Shown piece after piece: positions 15,915-22,299 of a stretch of DNA of 38,240 nucleotides. Location of the stretch: contig QAPD01000034.1 in the NCBI GenBank assembly GCA_003052455.1, positions 1-38,240 on the forward strand. The letters are read 5' to 3'. The number at the start of each line of letters is the position of its first letter. Position 1 is the stretch's first letter. The notes below the pieces were generated by a model. That model was not told the origin of the DNA. It saw only the letters and a list, made by a program, of their open reading frames with translations, and made no database searches. A program made the position numbers and the translations under genes. Source of the stretch: Sphaerisporangium cinnabarinum. GTDB lineage: Bacteria; Actinomycetota; Actinomycetes; Actinomycetales; Cellulomonadaceae.

Positions 15915-16634
15915 ATGACCAGCACTCCGCTCCGCGCCCTGTCCGCCGGCCTCGTCGCCGGTCTCGTGCTGGTGGGCGCCGTCGCCGGCCCGGCGCTCGC
16001 CTCGCCGTCGGGCGTCCGGGCCGCCCCGGGAGGCGACCTCGCGGCGGTCCCCGCCACGGCCCCGCCCGTCGTGACCGGCGAGAGCTGCGCCGTCCAGGCG
16101 CAGCCCCTCCTCCCGGGCCAGGACCCGGCCACCCTGCCCGCCGCTCCCGAGGCGTGCTTCGACTCGCTGGAGGAGGCGCTCGAGTTCGTGTCCGGGGGCG
16201 AGGTCGCGCCGTCGCGCCTCGCGCGCGCCACGCGGGCCGACGTCGACGGCCTCGTCGCCGAGCTCAACGCGACCGCGACGGCGGGCCCGCGCGTCGCGGC
16301 GACGGAGCGTGCGACGACGGCCGCCGCCAGCTCGATCGTGCTGGGCGTGCTCTGGCGGGACCCGAGCTACAAGGGTGCGTCGAAGGTGCTCTACGGGTCG
16401 GGCACGAACGGGTGCCACACCGGCTCGACGTACGGGTTCCCGAACCTCGCGAACCTCCTCATGAACAACGTCGTCTCCTCGGCGTCGACGTACGCCGGGT
16501 GCTGGGCGACGCTCTACGACTCCTCCTCCTACGCGGGCACGAAGAAGAACTGCACGCCGCACTGCGCGACCCTCGGCTCGTTCGACGACCGCGCGTCGTC
16601 GGTCGTCTACCGCCCGGCGGGCACGCTCGGCTGA
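15915..16634 (+). CDS. secreted peptidase inhibitor family I36-like protein
   Basis: This 239-residue secreted protein has a signal peptide (about 1-30, ending in GPALA). A ~110-residue spacer of low complexity follows, then a C-terminal beta/gamma-crystallin-like domain of ~85 residues. That domain has paired cysteines (GCHTG, AGCWAT, KNCTPHC) and the crystallin-like ending SFDDRASSVVYRP. Domains of this type include the I36 (SMI) metalloprotease inhibitors of actinobacteria and calcium-binding crystallins. Which applies here cannot be decided by eye. AAGGAGAA (15905-15912) precedes the ATG. Its divergent position next to a secreted protease suggests, but does not prove, a related role. Confidence 0.78.
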   Translation: MTSTPLRALSAGLVAGLVLVGAVAGPALASPSGVRAAPGGDLAAVPATAPPVVTGESCAVQAQPLLPGQDPATLPAAPEACFDSLEEALEFVSGGEVAPSRLARATRADVDGLVAELNATATAGPRVAATERATTAAASSIVLGVLWRDPSYKGASKVLYGSGTNGCHTGSTYGFPNLANLLMNNVVSSASTYAGCWATLYDSSSYAGTKKNCTPHCATLGSFDDRASSVVYRPAGTLG

Positions 16635-16693
16635 CCGCGTCGGGTGACGCAGACCTCACGCACCCCGTCCCGGCGGGGCGCGGCCCGGCGGGT

Positions 16694-16699
16694 TACGGT
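16694..16699 (+). promoter_or_regulatory. possible -10 box of the OsmC gene
   Basis: TACGGT lies 49 bases before the ATG of the OsmC gene, giving a leader of about 43 bases. The -35 region is not recognisable. Confidence 0.3.
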
Positions 16700-16748
16700 C
16701 GGGGCTCCGGGTCCTGCCCGGGACCCACGACGTCGAAGGAGATCTCGC

Positions 16749-17192
16749 ATGCCCACCCGTATCGCACGCACCGCCTGGAACGGCGGCCTCCAGGACGGCC
16801 AGGGCCAGGTCGAGCTCTCGAGCTCGAAGGTCGGCACGTACGACGTGTCCTTCCCGCGTCGCGCCGCCGACGACGCGGGCGGGGTCACGAGCCCCGAGGA
16901 GCTGATCGCCGCCGCGCACTCGTCCTGCTACGCGATGCAGTTCTCCGCGCTGCTCGGCGAGGCCGGCGCGACGCCCGTCTCGCTCGAGGTCACGGCGGAG
17001 GTCACCCTCGCACCGGACCCGGCGGGCGGCTTCCAGATCCCGGAGATCGCGCTGACCGTCCGTGGCGAGGTCGAGGGCATCGACGCCGCCGGCTTCCAGC
17101 AGGCGGCGGAGGCGGCCAAGGCCACGTGCCCCGTCTCGAAGGCGCTCGCGGGCGTCCCGACGATCACGCTGGACGCCACGCTCGAGAGCTGA
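16749..17192 (+). CDS. OsmC family peroxiredoxin
   Basis: This 147-residue cytosolic protein is of the OsmC/Ohr family, thiol peroxidases that reduce organic hydroperoxides. The two active cysteines are in place: Cys60 in AAHSSCYAM and Cys127 in KATCPVSKA. The N-terminal RTAWNGGLQDGQGQV fits the OsmC subgroup rather than Ohr. AAGGAGA precedes the ATG at 16749. It is a single gene closed by a strong hairpin. Osmotic or oxidative induction is family knowledge, not visible here. Confidence 0.93.
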   Translation: MPTRIARTAWNGGLQDGQGQVELSSSKVGTYDVSFPRRAADDAGGVTSPEELIAAAHSSCYAMQFSALLGEAGATPVSLEVTAEVTLAPDPAGGFQIPEIALTVRGEVEGIDAAGFQQAAEAAKATCPVSKALAGVPTITLDATLES

Positions 17193-17204
17193 CCCCGGCA
17201 CCGA

Positions 17205-17257
17205 CGACGGACCCCGGGCCGCGCACCGCTGGACGGTGCGCGACCCGGGGTCCGTCG
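17205..17257. terminator. 24-bp hairpin, bidirectional terminator
   Basis: A 24-bp stem with one mismatch (17205-17228 with 17234-17257) encloses a five-base loop CTGGA. It lies between the convergent OsmC and SDR genes and can end both transcripts. Confidence 0.8.
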
Positions 17258-17290
17258 TGCCGGGTGCGGGACACCCCGTGGGTGGTCCGG

Positions 17291-18334
17291 TCAGCGGGGG
17301 AGGAGCGGGGGCGAGGACGTCCCGGCGCCCGCCCGGATTCCGTCGACGAGCTCGGCGAGCGTGTCCTTCGCGCCGTGCACGGGGCGCCAGCGCAGCAGCT
17401 CCGTCGCGAGCTCGGTGTCGAGCACGGGCACGCGCATCGCCATGTCGAGCCAGCCCTCGCCGACGGGGACGAGGCGCGCGCGCCACGCGACGGCGACGGC
17501 GGTCCGTGCCGTCGCGTAGGGGACGGTGCGCAGCGAGCCGTCGGCGACGACGTCGGCCACGTCCTGCGCCGTGAGCACCGTGGGGTGGGCGACGTTGAAC
17601 GGCCCGGGGTGCCGGCCCACGACGATCCGCGCGTAGGCGTCCGCGAGGTCGTCGGCGTGGACCACCTGGAGCCGCAGGCCGTCGGGCAGCGGGACCGTCG
17701 GGAGCGGGTCGCGCCGCAGCACGCGCGTGCCGAGCGGGCCCAGGAAGTACCGCGCGATCTCGGAGCCCGCGTCGCGCTGGAACACGAGCGCCGAGCGGAC
17801 GCGCGAGACGACGAGGCCCGTCTCCCGGTCGAGGTCGTCGAGCAGCGTCTCGACGGCAGCCTTGTCCTCCGAGTACGACGAGCCCGGGACGCCCTCGACG
17901 GGCCAGCCCTCGTTGACCGGGGTGTCGCGCGCGTCGCCCGCATACGGGGCGGGGGAGTAGGCGCCGACCGACGACGCCACGACCACGTGCGCGACGCCGG
18001 CCCGCTGCGCCGCCTCGACGACGCGGCGCGTGCCCTCGACGTTGACGCGCCGCAGCCGCCTGCGGTCGTGGCTCGGCTGGATCGCCCACGCGAGGTGCAC
18101 GACGACGTCCGCCCCGGCGAACGCGGCGTCGAGCCGCTGGTCCGCGTCGGGGGCCGCGACGTCCGCGTACCGCCAGGTCGCGACGTCGTGCGGGAAGCGC
18201 ACGGTGCTCGAGCCGTCCGCGCGCGGCACACGGCGCGCGACCGCCACGACGGACGTCACGACCGGTTCCTCCGCGAGCCGGCGCAGGACCGCCGTGCCGA
18301 CGTTCCCGCTCGCTCCGACGACCACCACGCGCAT
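17291..18334 (-). CDS. NAD-dependent epimerase/dehydratase family protein (extended SDR)
   Basis: This 347-residue protein is an extended short-chain dehydrogenase. The nucleotide-binding motif GASGNVG is at the N-terminus (residues 7-13). The catalytic tyrosine-lysine pair is in SYSEDKAAVE (YxxxK), with Ser in ASSVGAYSP. The C-terminal substrate domain has VVHADDLADAY, typical of epimerases. The substrate is unknown; sugar nucleotides are the usual ones. GGGAGG precedes the ATG at 18334. A TAGCGT -10 box (18373-18378) overlaps the stop codon of the upstream TetR gene, so it has its own promoter while also lying in line with tetR. Confidence 0.88.
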   Translation of the reverse strand: MRVVVVGASGNVGTAVLRRLAEEPVVTSVVAVARRVPRADGSSTVRFPHDVATWRYADVAAPDADQRLDAAFAGADVVVHLAWAIQPSHDRRRLRRVNVEGTRRVVEAAQRAGVAHVVVASSVGAYSPAPYAGDARDTPVNEGWPVEGVPGSSYSEDKAAVETLLDDLDRETGLVVSRVRSALVFQRDAGSEIARYFLGPLGTRVLRRDPLPTVPLPDGLRLQVVHADDLADAYARIVVGRHPGPFNVAHPTVLTAQDVADVVADGSLRTVPYATARTAVAVAWRARLVPVGEGWLDMAMRVPVLDTELATELLRWRPVHGAKDTLAELVDGIRAGAGTSSPPLLPR

Positions 18335-18372
18335 GCGCTGCCTCCCGACCTCGTCCGCTGCCCGTCGCCCCG

Positions 18373-18378
18373 ACGCTA
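18373..18378 (-). promoter_or_regulatory. -10 box of the SDR gene inside the tetR stop codon
   Basis: TAGCGT on the minus strand starts with the TAG stop of the TetR gene (18376-18378). It gives a leader of about 30 bases for the SDR gene. Confidence 0.45.
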
Positions 18379-19083
18379 GCCCGCCGCGGCCGAGTTCGCC
18401 CGGGCGATGGCCAGGACGGCGCCGCGCGCGGGCTCGGGGAGCTCGGGCACGAGCACGACGGCGCTCGCGAGCACGAGGCTCTCGATGTCCGCGCGGGTGA
18501 GGTCGCCGCCGCCGAGCCACGCGGCCGTGACGTTCTCGACGAGCGCGACCCAGCCTGCGGCGAGGAGCCGGAGCCGGGGCGTCGTGGGCAGCGTGTGCGT
18601 GGTGGTGGCGCTCACGGTCGAGGTCAGGCGCGCGACGAGCCTGTCACGGACGCGCGCGAGCGCCTCCTGGGTCGCGTCGTCCTCGGCGAGCACCCCGCGC
18701 CACAGGTCCTGCCACACGAGCCGGCGCGCCTCGACCGCGTCGAGGTAGGAGGCGACGGCGAGCGCGGGGCGCTCGCCGAGGGGACGATCGTCCGGTGCGA
18801 CCGTCGCCGCCTCGAGCTCCGCCACCGCCTCCAGCGCGACGGCCCGGCGCAGCCCGGCGGTGGACGCGAAGTAGTGGAAGACGAGCGCCTTGGACGCGCC
18901 CGAGCGGGCTGCGACCGCGGCCGGGGTGAGGGCGTCGAGGCCGTGCTCGTCGGCGTGGCGCGAGGCCGCGTCGAGCAGCTCGCGCCGCCGGTCGGCGGGC
19001 TCGCGGCGTCGGCGGGCGCCCGGTCGGGTGCGCACCGAGCCGTCGAGGCCGGAAGGACCGGCGGGGGTGGGCGTGCGGGGCAT
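18376..19083 (-). CDS. TetR family transcriptional regulator
   Basis: This 235-residue repressor-type protein has an N-terminal helix-turn-helix: RRRELLDAASRHADEHG, then LTPAAVAARSGASKALVFHYF (about residues 55-75), the classic TetR pattern ending in YF. The rest is a helical ligand domain. About 30 basic, Pro-rich residues precede the HTH. The ATG at 19083 has no Shine-Dalgarno sequence, and the -10 box TAGAAC ends six bases before it, so the mRNA should be leaderless. It is divergent from the ABC-like/Pip operon, with two palindromes between, and very likely represses itself and that operon. Confidence 0.92.
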   Translation of the reverse strand: MPRTPTPAGPSGLDGSVRTRPGARRRREPADRRRELLDAASRHADEHGLDALTPAAVAARSGASKALVFHYFASTAGLRRAVALEAVAELEAATVAPDDRPLGERPALAVASYLDAVEARRLVWQDLWRGVLAEDDATQEALARVRDRLVARLTSTVSATTTHTLPTTPRLRLLAAGWVALVENVTAAWLGGGDLTRADIESLVLASAVVLVPELPEPARGAVLAIARANSAAAG

Positions 19084-19089
19084 GACACC

Positions 19090-19118
19090 GTTCTACGCTG
19101 TTGTTGACCGCGAGTCAA
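19090..19118 (-). promoter_or_regulatory. promoter of the leaderless tetR gene
   Basis: On the minus strand, -35 TTGACT (19113-19118) and -10 TAGAAC (19090-19095) are separated by exactly 17 bases. Transcription would start on the A of the ATG at 19083. The -35 and spacer lie inside operator 1. Confidence 0.65.
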
Positions 19119-19123
19119 CAACA
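19099..19123. promoter_or_regulatory. TetR operator 1, 25-bp palindrome
   Basis: TGTTGTTGAC (19099-19108) and its exact complement GTCAACAACA (19114-19123) flank a five-base centre CGCGA. It overlaps promoters in both directions. A repressor bound here would block both tetR and the operon. Confidence 0.75.
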
Positions 19124-19133
19124 GGCGTAGCGT
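19104..19133 (+). promoter_or_regulatory. promoter of the ABC-like/Pip operon
   Basis: -35 TTGACC (19104-19109) and -10 TAGCGT (19128-19133) are separated by 18 bases. The start of transcription would fall in operator 2, leaving a leader of about 55 bases. Confidence 0.5.
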
Positions 19134-19155
19134 TGTTGACCGTGAGTCAACGGCG
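19131..19155. promoter_or_regulatory. TetR operator 2, imperfect copy
   Basis: GTTGTTGACCGTGAGTCAAC (19132-19151) repeats the core of operator 1 with one base changed. The inner GTTGAC/GTCAAC arms are perfect; extended arms match at 8 of 10. The centre is 32 bases (about three helical turns) from that of operator 1, which suits binding on the same DNA face. Confidence 0.7.
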
Positions 19156-19194
19156 CCCCGGGGAAGGCCCGGGGGCCACGGAGGGAAGAACCGG

Positions 19195-20040
19195 ATGCAG
19201 ATCACGCTGACGGACGTGCACGTGGACGGGCGGCGCGAGCCGATGCTCGAGCCGATGGACCTCGCCTGGTCCACGGGCGAGTGCGTGCTCGTCGCGGGGG
19301 AGCCCGGGCACGGACACACCGCGCTCGCCCTCGTGGCGACGGGCCGCTTCGACCCGTCCGGGGGCGAGGTCCGGCTCACCCCGGAGAGCACGCCGTCGCA
19401 CCGCGCCGGACGGTCGGCGCGCGGTGCCGCCGCGACCCTGCGCGACGTGACCGCCGTCGTCGACGTGCCCGGCATCAGCGAGCCCGACGACGCGCTCACC
19501 GTGGCCGACGTCGTCGCCGAGGGCCTCGCGCTCGCCGGCCGCCGCTCGCTGCCCTCCGACGTGACCCGCTGGCTCGCCGACCACTCGCTCGCCACCGACC
19601 GCGGGCGGCGCCTCGACCAGGTGCCCGGGGTCGTGCGCACCGCGCTGCTCGCGGCGCTCGCGGCCGAGGACCGCGACGTCCGCTTCCTCGTGCTCACCCT
19701 CCCCGACCGGCACGGGGGAGAGCCGTCGGGCTGGTGGGAGGTCGCGCAGAGCCTCGCCGGCGCCGGGTACGGCGTCCTCGTGCAGTGCACACGTGCCTCG
19801 GCCCGCGACCTCGGTGCGGACCTCCCGCCCGCGCGCGGCGCGTCGATCCACCAGCCGCCGGCCGTCGTGCTGCGCACGCGCCCCGAGCCGCCCCGCGACC
19901 CGGACCCGGAGCCCGAGCCGCCCCGCACCCCGGACCCGGAGCCCGAGCCGGAGGCCGGGCCGGTCCCGGATCCGGAGCGGCCCGCGCCCACCACGACCGA
20001 CGAGCCCACCGCCCCGCACGACCCCGAGGAGGACCGATGA
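19195..20040 (+). CDS. degenerate ABC-type ATPase-like protein
   Basis: This 281-residue protein has an ABC ATPase shape but lacks key residues. The Walker A position reads GEPGHGHT (35-42) with His41 where Lys is required. Where the LSGGQ signature should be, it reads LDQVPG (140-145). The Walker B strand FLVLTLPD (164-171) has no Asp-Glu pair. It may bind nucleotide poorly or not at all and act as a structural partner. The last ~55 residues are a Pro/Glu/Asp-rich tail, part of it encoded by a 30-base tandem repeat. GAGGGAAG precedes the ATG. It overlaps the Pip gene by four bases and is under TetR control. Confidence 0.8.
   Translation: MQITLTDVHVDGRREPMLEPMDLAWSTGECVLVAGEPGHGHTALALVATGRFDPSGGEVRLTPESTPSHRAGRSARGAAATLRDVTAVVDVPGISEPDDALTVADVVAEGLALAGRRSLPSDVTRWLADHSLATDRGRRLDQVPGVVRTALLAALAAEDRDVRFLVLTLPDRHGGEPSGWWEVAQSLAGAGYGVLVQCTRASARDLGADLPPARGASIHQPPAVVLRTRPEPPRDPDPEPEPPRTPDPEPEPEAGPVPDPERPAPTTTDEPTAPHDPEEDR
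19885..19944 (+). repeat. 30-bp tandem duplication in the Pro/Glu tail
   Basis: Two 30-base units (19885-19914 and 19915-19944) differ at two or so bases. They encode EPPRDPDPEP and EPPRTPDPEP. Confidence 0.85.
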
Positions 20041-22139
20041 CCGCGATCCGCCTCGGGCTGTCCGAGCTGCGCCGCCTCGCCGCGGGCACGCTGCCCCGCC
20101 TCGCGATCCTCGCGATGGCACTCATCCCCACGCTCTACGCAGGCCTCTACCTGTTCGCGAACCACGACCCGTACGACAAGCTCGACGAGATCCCCGCCGC
20201 GCTCGTCGTGCTCGACGAGGGCACGACGACCACCGACGCCCAGACGGGCACGACGACGCGGCGCGACTTCGGGCGCGACGTCGCCGACCAGCTGCTCGAC
20301 GACGGCGGCTTCGGCTGGGTCGAGACGAGCCAGGTCGACGCCGAGTACGGCGTGCGGTCCGGCCGGTACGACGCCGCGCTCGTCATCGGCCCGACCTTCT
20401 CCGCGGACCTCGCGTCCGCGGGCGAGTTCGAGCCGCAGCAGGCGAGCCTCACGCTCATCACCAACGACGCGAACAACTACCTCGCACGCACGATCGCGGA
20501 CCAGATCGTCGGCAAGGTGCGCGACTCGATCGCCGAGCAGGTGGGCACCGAGGCGGCGGACACGTTCCTGCGCGGCTTCGCGTCCATCCACACCAACCTC
20601 GCAGACGCCGTGGACGGCGCGGACCAGCTCCTCGACGGGTCGACGCAGCTCCGCGACGGCCTCGTCACCGCGGACGACGGCGCGCACACCCTCGCCGACG
20701 GCGCGGGCCAGGCCGCCGACGGTGCCGAGCGTCTCGACGCGAGCACCGGGACGCTCGCGGACGCCGTCGGGCAGCTCGACGACGGCGCGGAGGCGCTCGC
20801 GTCCGGGCTCGGCACGCTCCGGGGCGCGACGTCGTCGCTGCCCGCCCAGACCCAGCAGCTCGCCGACGGCGCCGCGCAGGTCGCGGACGGGAACGCGCAG
20901 GTCGCGCAGTACGGGCAGCAGGCCGCGGCGGCCGCGGGCGAGGTGCTCCCGACGCTCGACACGATCCGCGGCGACGTCGACGCGCGGCTCGACCAGCTCG
21001 TCGCCGACGGCGTCATCGACCGGGCGACCGCGGACGAGGTGCGGTCGCAGGTCGGCCCGGTGCTCGACCAGCAGCGCGAGCAGGTGCAGGGCGCCGTCGA
21101 CCAGGTGACCGCCGCGTCCGGGAAGCTCGACCAGCTCGCCGACGGGTCGCGCCAGGTGTCCGACGGCGCGGCCCGGCTCGCGGGTGCGACGCCGCAGCTG
21201 ACCTCCGGCATCGCGAGCGCCGCCGACGGCGCGGACCGCCTCGCCGACGGCACGGGACAGCTCGCCGCCGCGACCCCGCAGCTCGTGGACGGCGTCTCGC
21301 AGCTCGCCGACGGCACGCGCCAGGTGTCCGACGGCGCGACCTCGCTCGCGGACGGCACGTCGCAGCTGCGCGACGGCTCGGGCGAGCTCGTCGACGGCGT
21401 CACGCAGCTCCGCGACGGGCTCGCCGAGGGTCTCGGCCAGGTGCCGGACCTCGACGAGCAGACCCGTCAGGACACGGCCGAGACCATCGGCAACCCCGTG
21501 GCCGTGCAGAGCGACGCGCTGTCGTCCGCGGGCACGTACGGCGGCGGCCTCGCGCCGTTCTTCCTGTCGCTCGCCACGTGGATCGGCGCCTACGTGCTCT
21601 TCCTGCTCGTGCGCCCGCTGTCGGCGCGGGCCCTCGCCGCCGGGAAGTCGGGCCTGGCCACCGCCCTGGGCGGGTGGCTCACCCCGGCCGCGATCGGCGT
21701 CGTGCAGGTCGCCGCGATGTTCACCGTGACGAAGTTCGCGCTCGACATCGACCCGGTCTACGGCGTCGGGACCGCGCTGTTCCTCGTGCTGGTCTCGGCG
21801 ACGTTCGTCGCGATCCTCCAGGCGCTCAACGTCTGGCTCGGCGCCGCGGGCCAGTTCCTCGGGCTCGTGCTCATGCTCGTCCAGCTCGTCACCGCGGGCG
21901 GCACGTTCCCGTGGCAGACGATCCCCGAGCCGCTGCGCTCCATGCACCGGTTCCTGCCCATGACCTACGCCGTCGAGGGTCTGCGCCAGCTCCTCTACGG
22001 CGGCAACATGGCGACGGTGACGCGCGACGTCACGGTGCTCGTCGTCGTGCTGGTCGCCGCCCTCGCCCTGACGACGGTCGCCGCCCGCAAGCAGCGCGTC
22101 TGGACCATCAAGAAGCTCCAGCCGGAGCTGGTCCTCTGA
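20037..22139 (+). CDS. YhgE/Pip domain-containing membrane protein
   Basis: This 700-residue protein has the YhgE/Pip layout. One membrane segment lies near the N-terminus (about 20-45, LAILAMALIPTLYAGLY) before an outside N-terminal domain (NHDPYDKLDEIPAALVVLDEG). A long middle follows, built from repeats of the form LADGxxQLxDGA (about residues 190-475), which forms elongated helices outside the cell. The C-terminal region has about five membrane helices of ABC-2 permease type. Family members are the phage infection protein of Lactococcus and the ESX-linked proteins of firmicutes; the role in actinobacteria is open. Its ATG overlaps the stop of the ATPase-like gene, so the two are likely partners. 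Confidence 0.9.
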   Translation: MTAIRLGLSELRRLAAGTLPRLAILAMALIPTLYAGLYLFANHDPYDKLDEIPAALVVLDEGTTTTDAQTGTTTRRDFGRDVADQLLDDGGFGWVETSQVDAEYGVRSGRYDAALVIGPTFSADLASAGEFEPQQASLTLITNDANNYLARTIADQIVGKVRDSIAEQVGTEAADTFLRGFASIHTNLADAVDGADQLLDGSTQLRDGLVTADDGAHTLADGAGQAADGAERLDASTGTLADAVGQLDDGAEALASGLGTLRGATSSLPAQTQQLADGAAQVADGNAQVAQYGQQAAAAAGEVLPTLDTIRGDVDARLDQLVADGVIDRATADEVRSQVGPVLDQQREQVQGAVDQVTAASGKLDQLADGSRQVSDGAARLAGATPQLTSGIASAADGADRLADGTGQLAAATPQLVDGVSQLADGTRQVSDGATSLADGTSQLRDGSGELVDGVTQLRDGLAEGLGQVPDLDEQTRQDTAETIGNPVAVQSDALSSAGTYGGGLAPFFLSLATWIGAYVLFLLVRPLSARALAAGKSGLATALGGWLTPAAIGVVQVAAMFTVTKFALDIDPVYGVGTALFLVLVSATFVAILQALNVWLGAAGQFLGLVLMLVQLVTAGGTFPWQTIPEPLRSMHRFLPMTYAVEGLRQLLYGGNMATVTRDVTVLVVVLVAALALTTVAARKQRVWTIKKLQPELVL

Positions 22140-22160
22140 CCTCGACGCCGCGAGGTCCTG

Positions 22161-22244
22161 CGCCGAGCAGGCGGTCTGGGCTGGTCCAGGGTGTCTGACG
22201 AGCCATGATCGCCTGTTCGGCCAGCCGGGAACGCCTGCTCGGCG
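22161..22244. repeat. three copies of a 12-13 bp element in inverted and direct order
   Basis: CGCCGAGCAGGCG (22161-22173) is the exact reverse complement of CGCCTGCTCGGCG (22232-22244). A third copy, CGCCTGTTCGGC (22210-22221), matches the second at 11 of 12 bases. The first copy can pair with either of the others. It lies between the Pip gene and the dehydrogenase gene and could be a terminator or operator. Confidence 0.6.
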
Positions 22245-22287
22245 GGTCACGGGGCGGACGGGCCGGAAGGTGCAGGCGCGAGGGTGC

Positions 22288-22293
22288 GACAAT
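22288..22293 (+). promoter_or_regulatory. -10 box for a probable leaderless dehydrogenase mRNA
   Basis: GACAAT ends six bases before the GTG at 22300, the spacing at which transcription starts on the start codon. No clear -35 box is seen. Confidence 0.4.
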
Positions 22294-22299
22294 CGCGAC

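Noticed and set aside
20037-22139. Pip (phage infection protein) homology as a sign of prophage
   Set aside because: The YhgE/Pip family is a host membrane protein family. No phage, integrase or attachment site is nearby.
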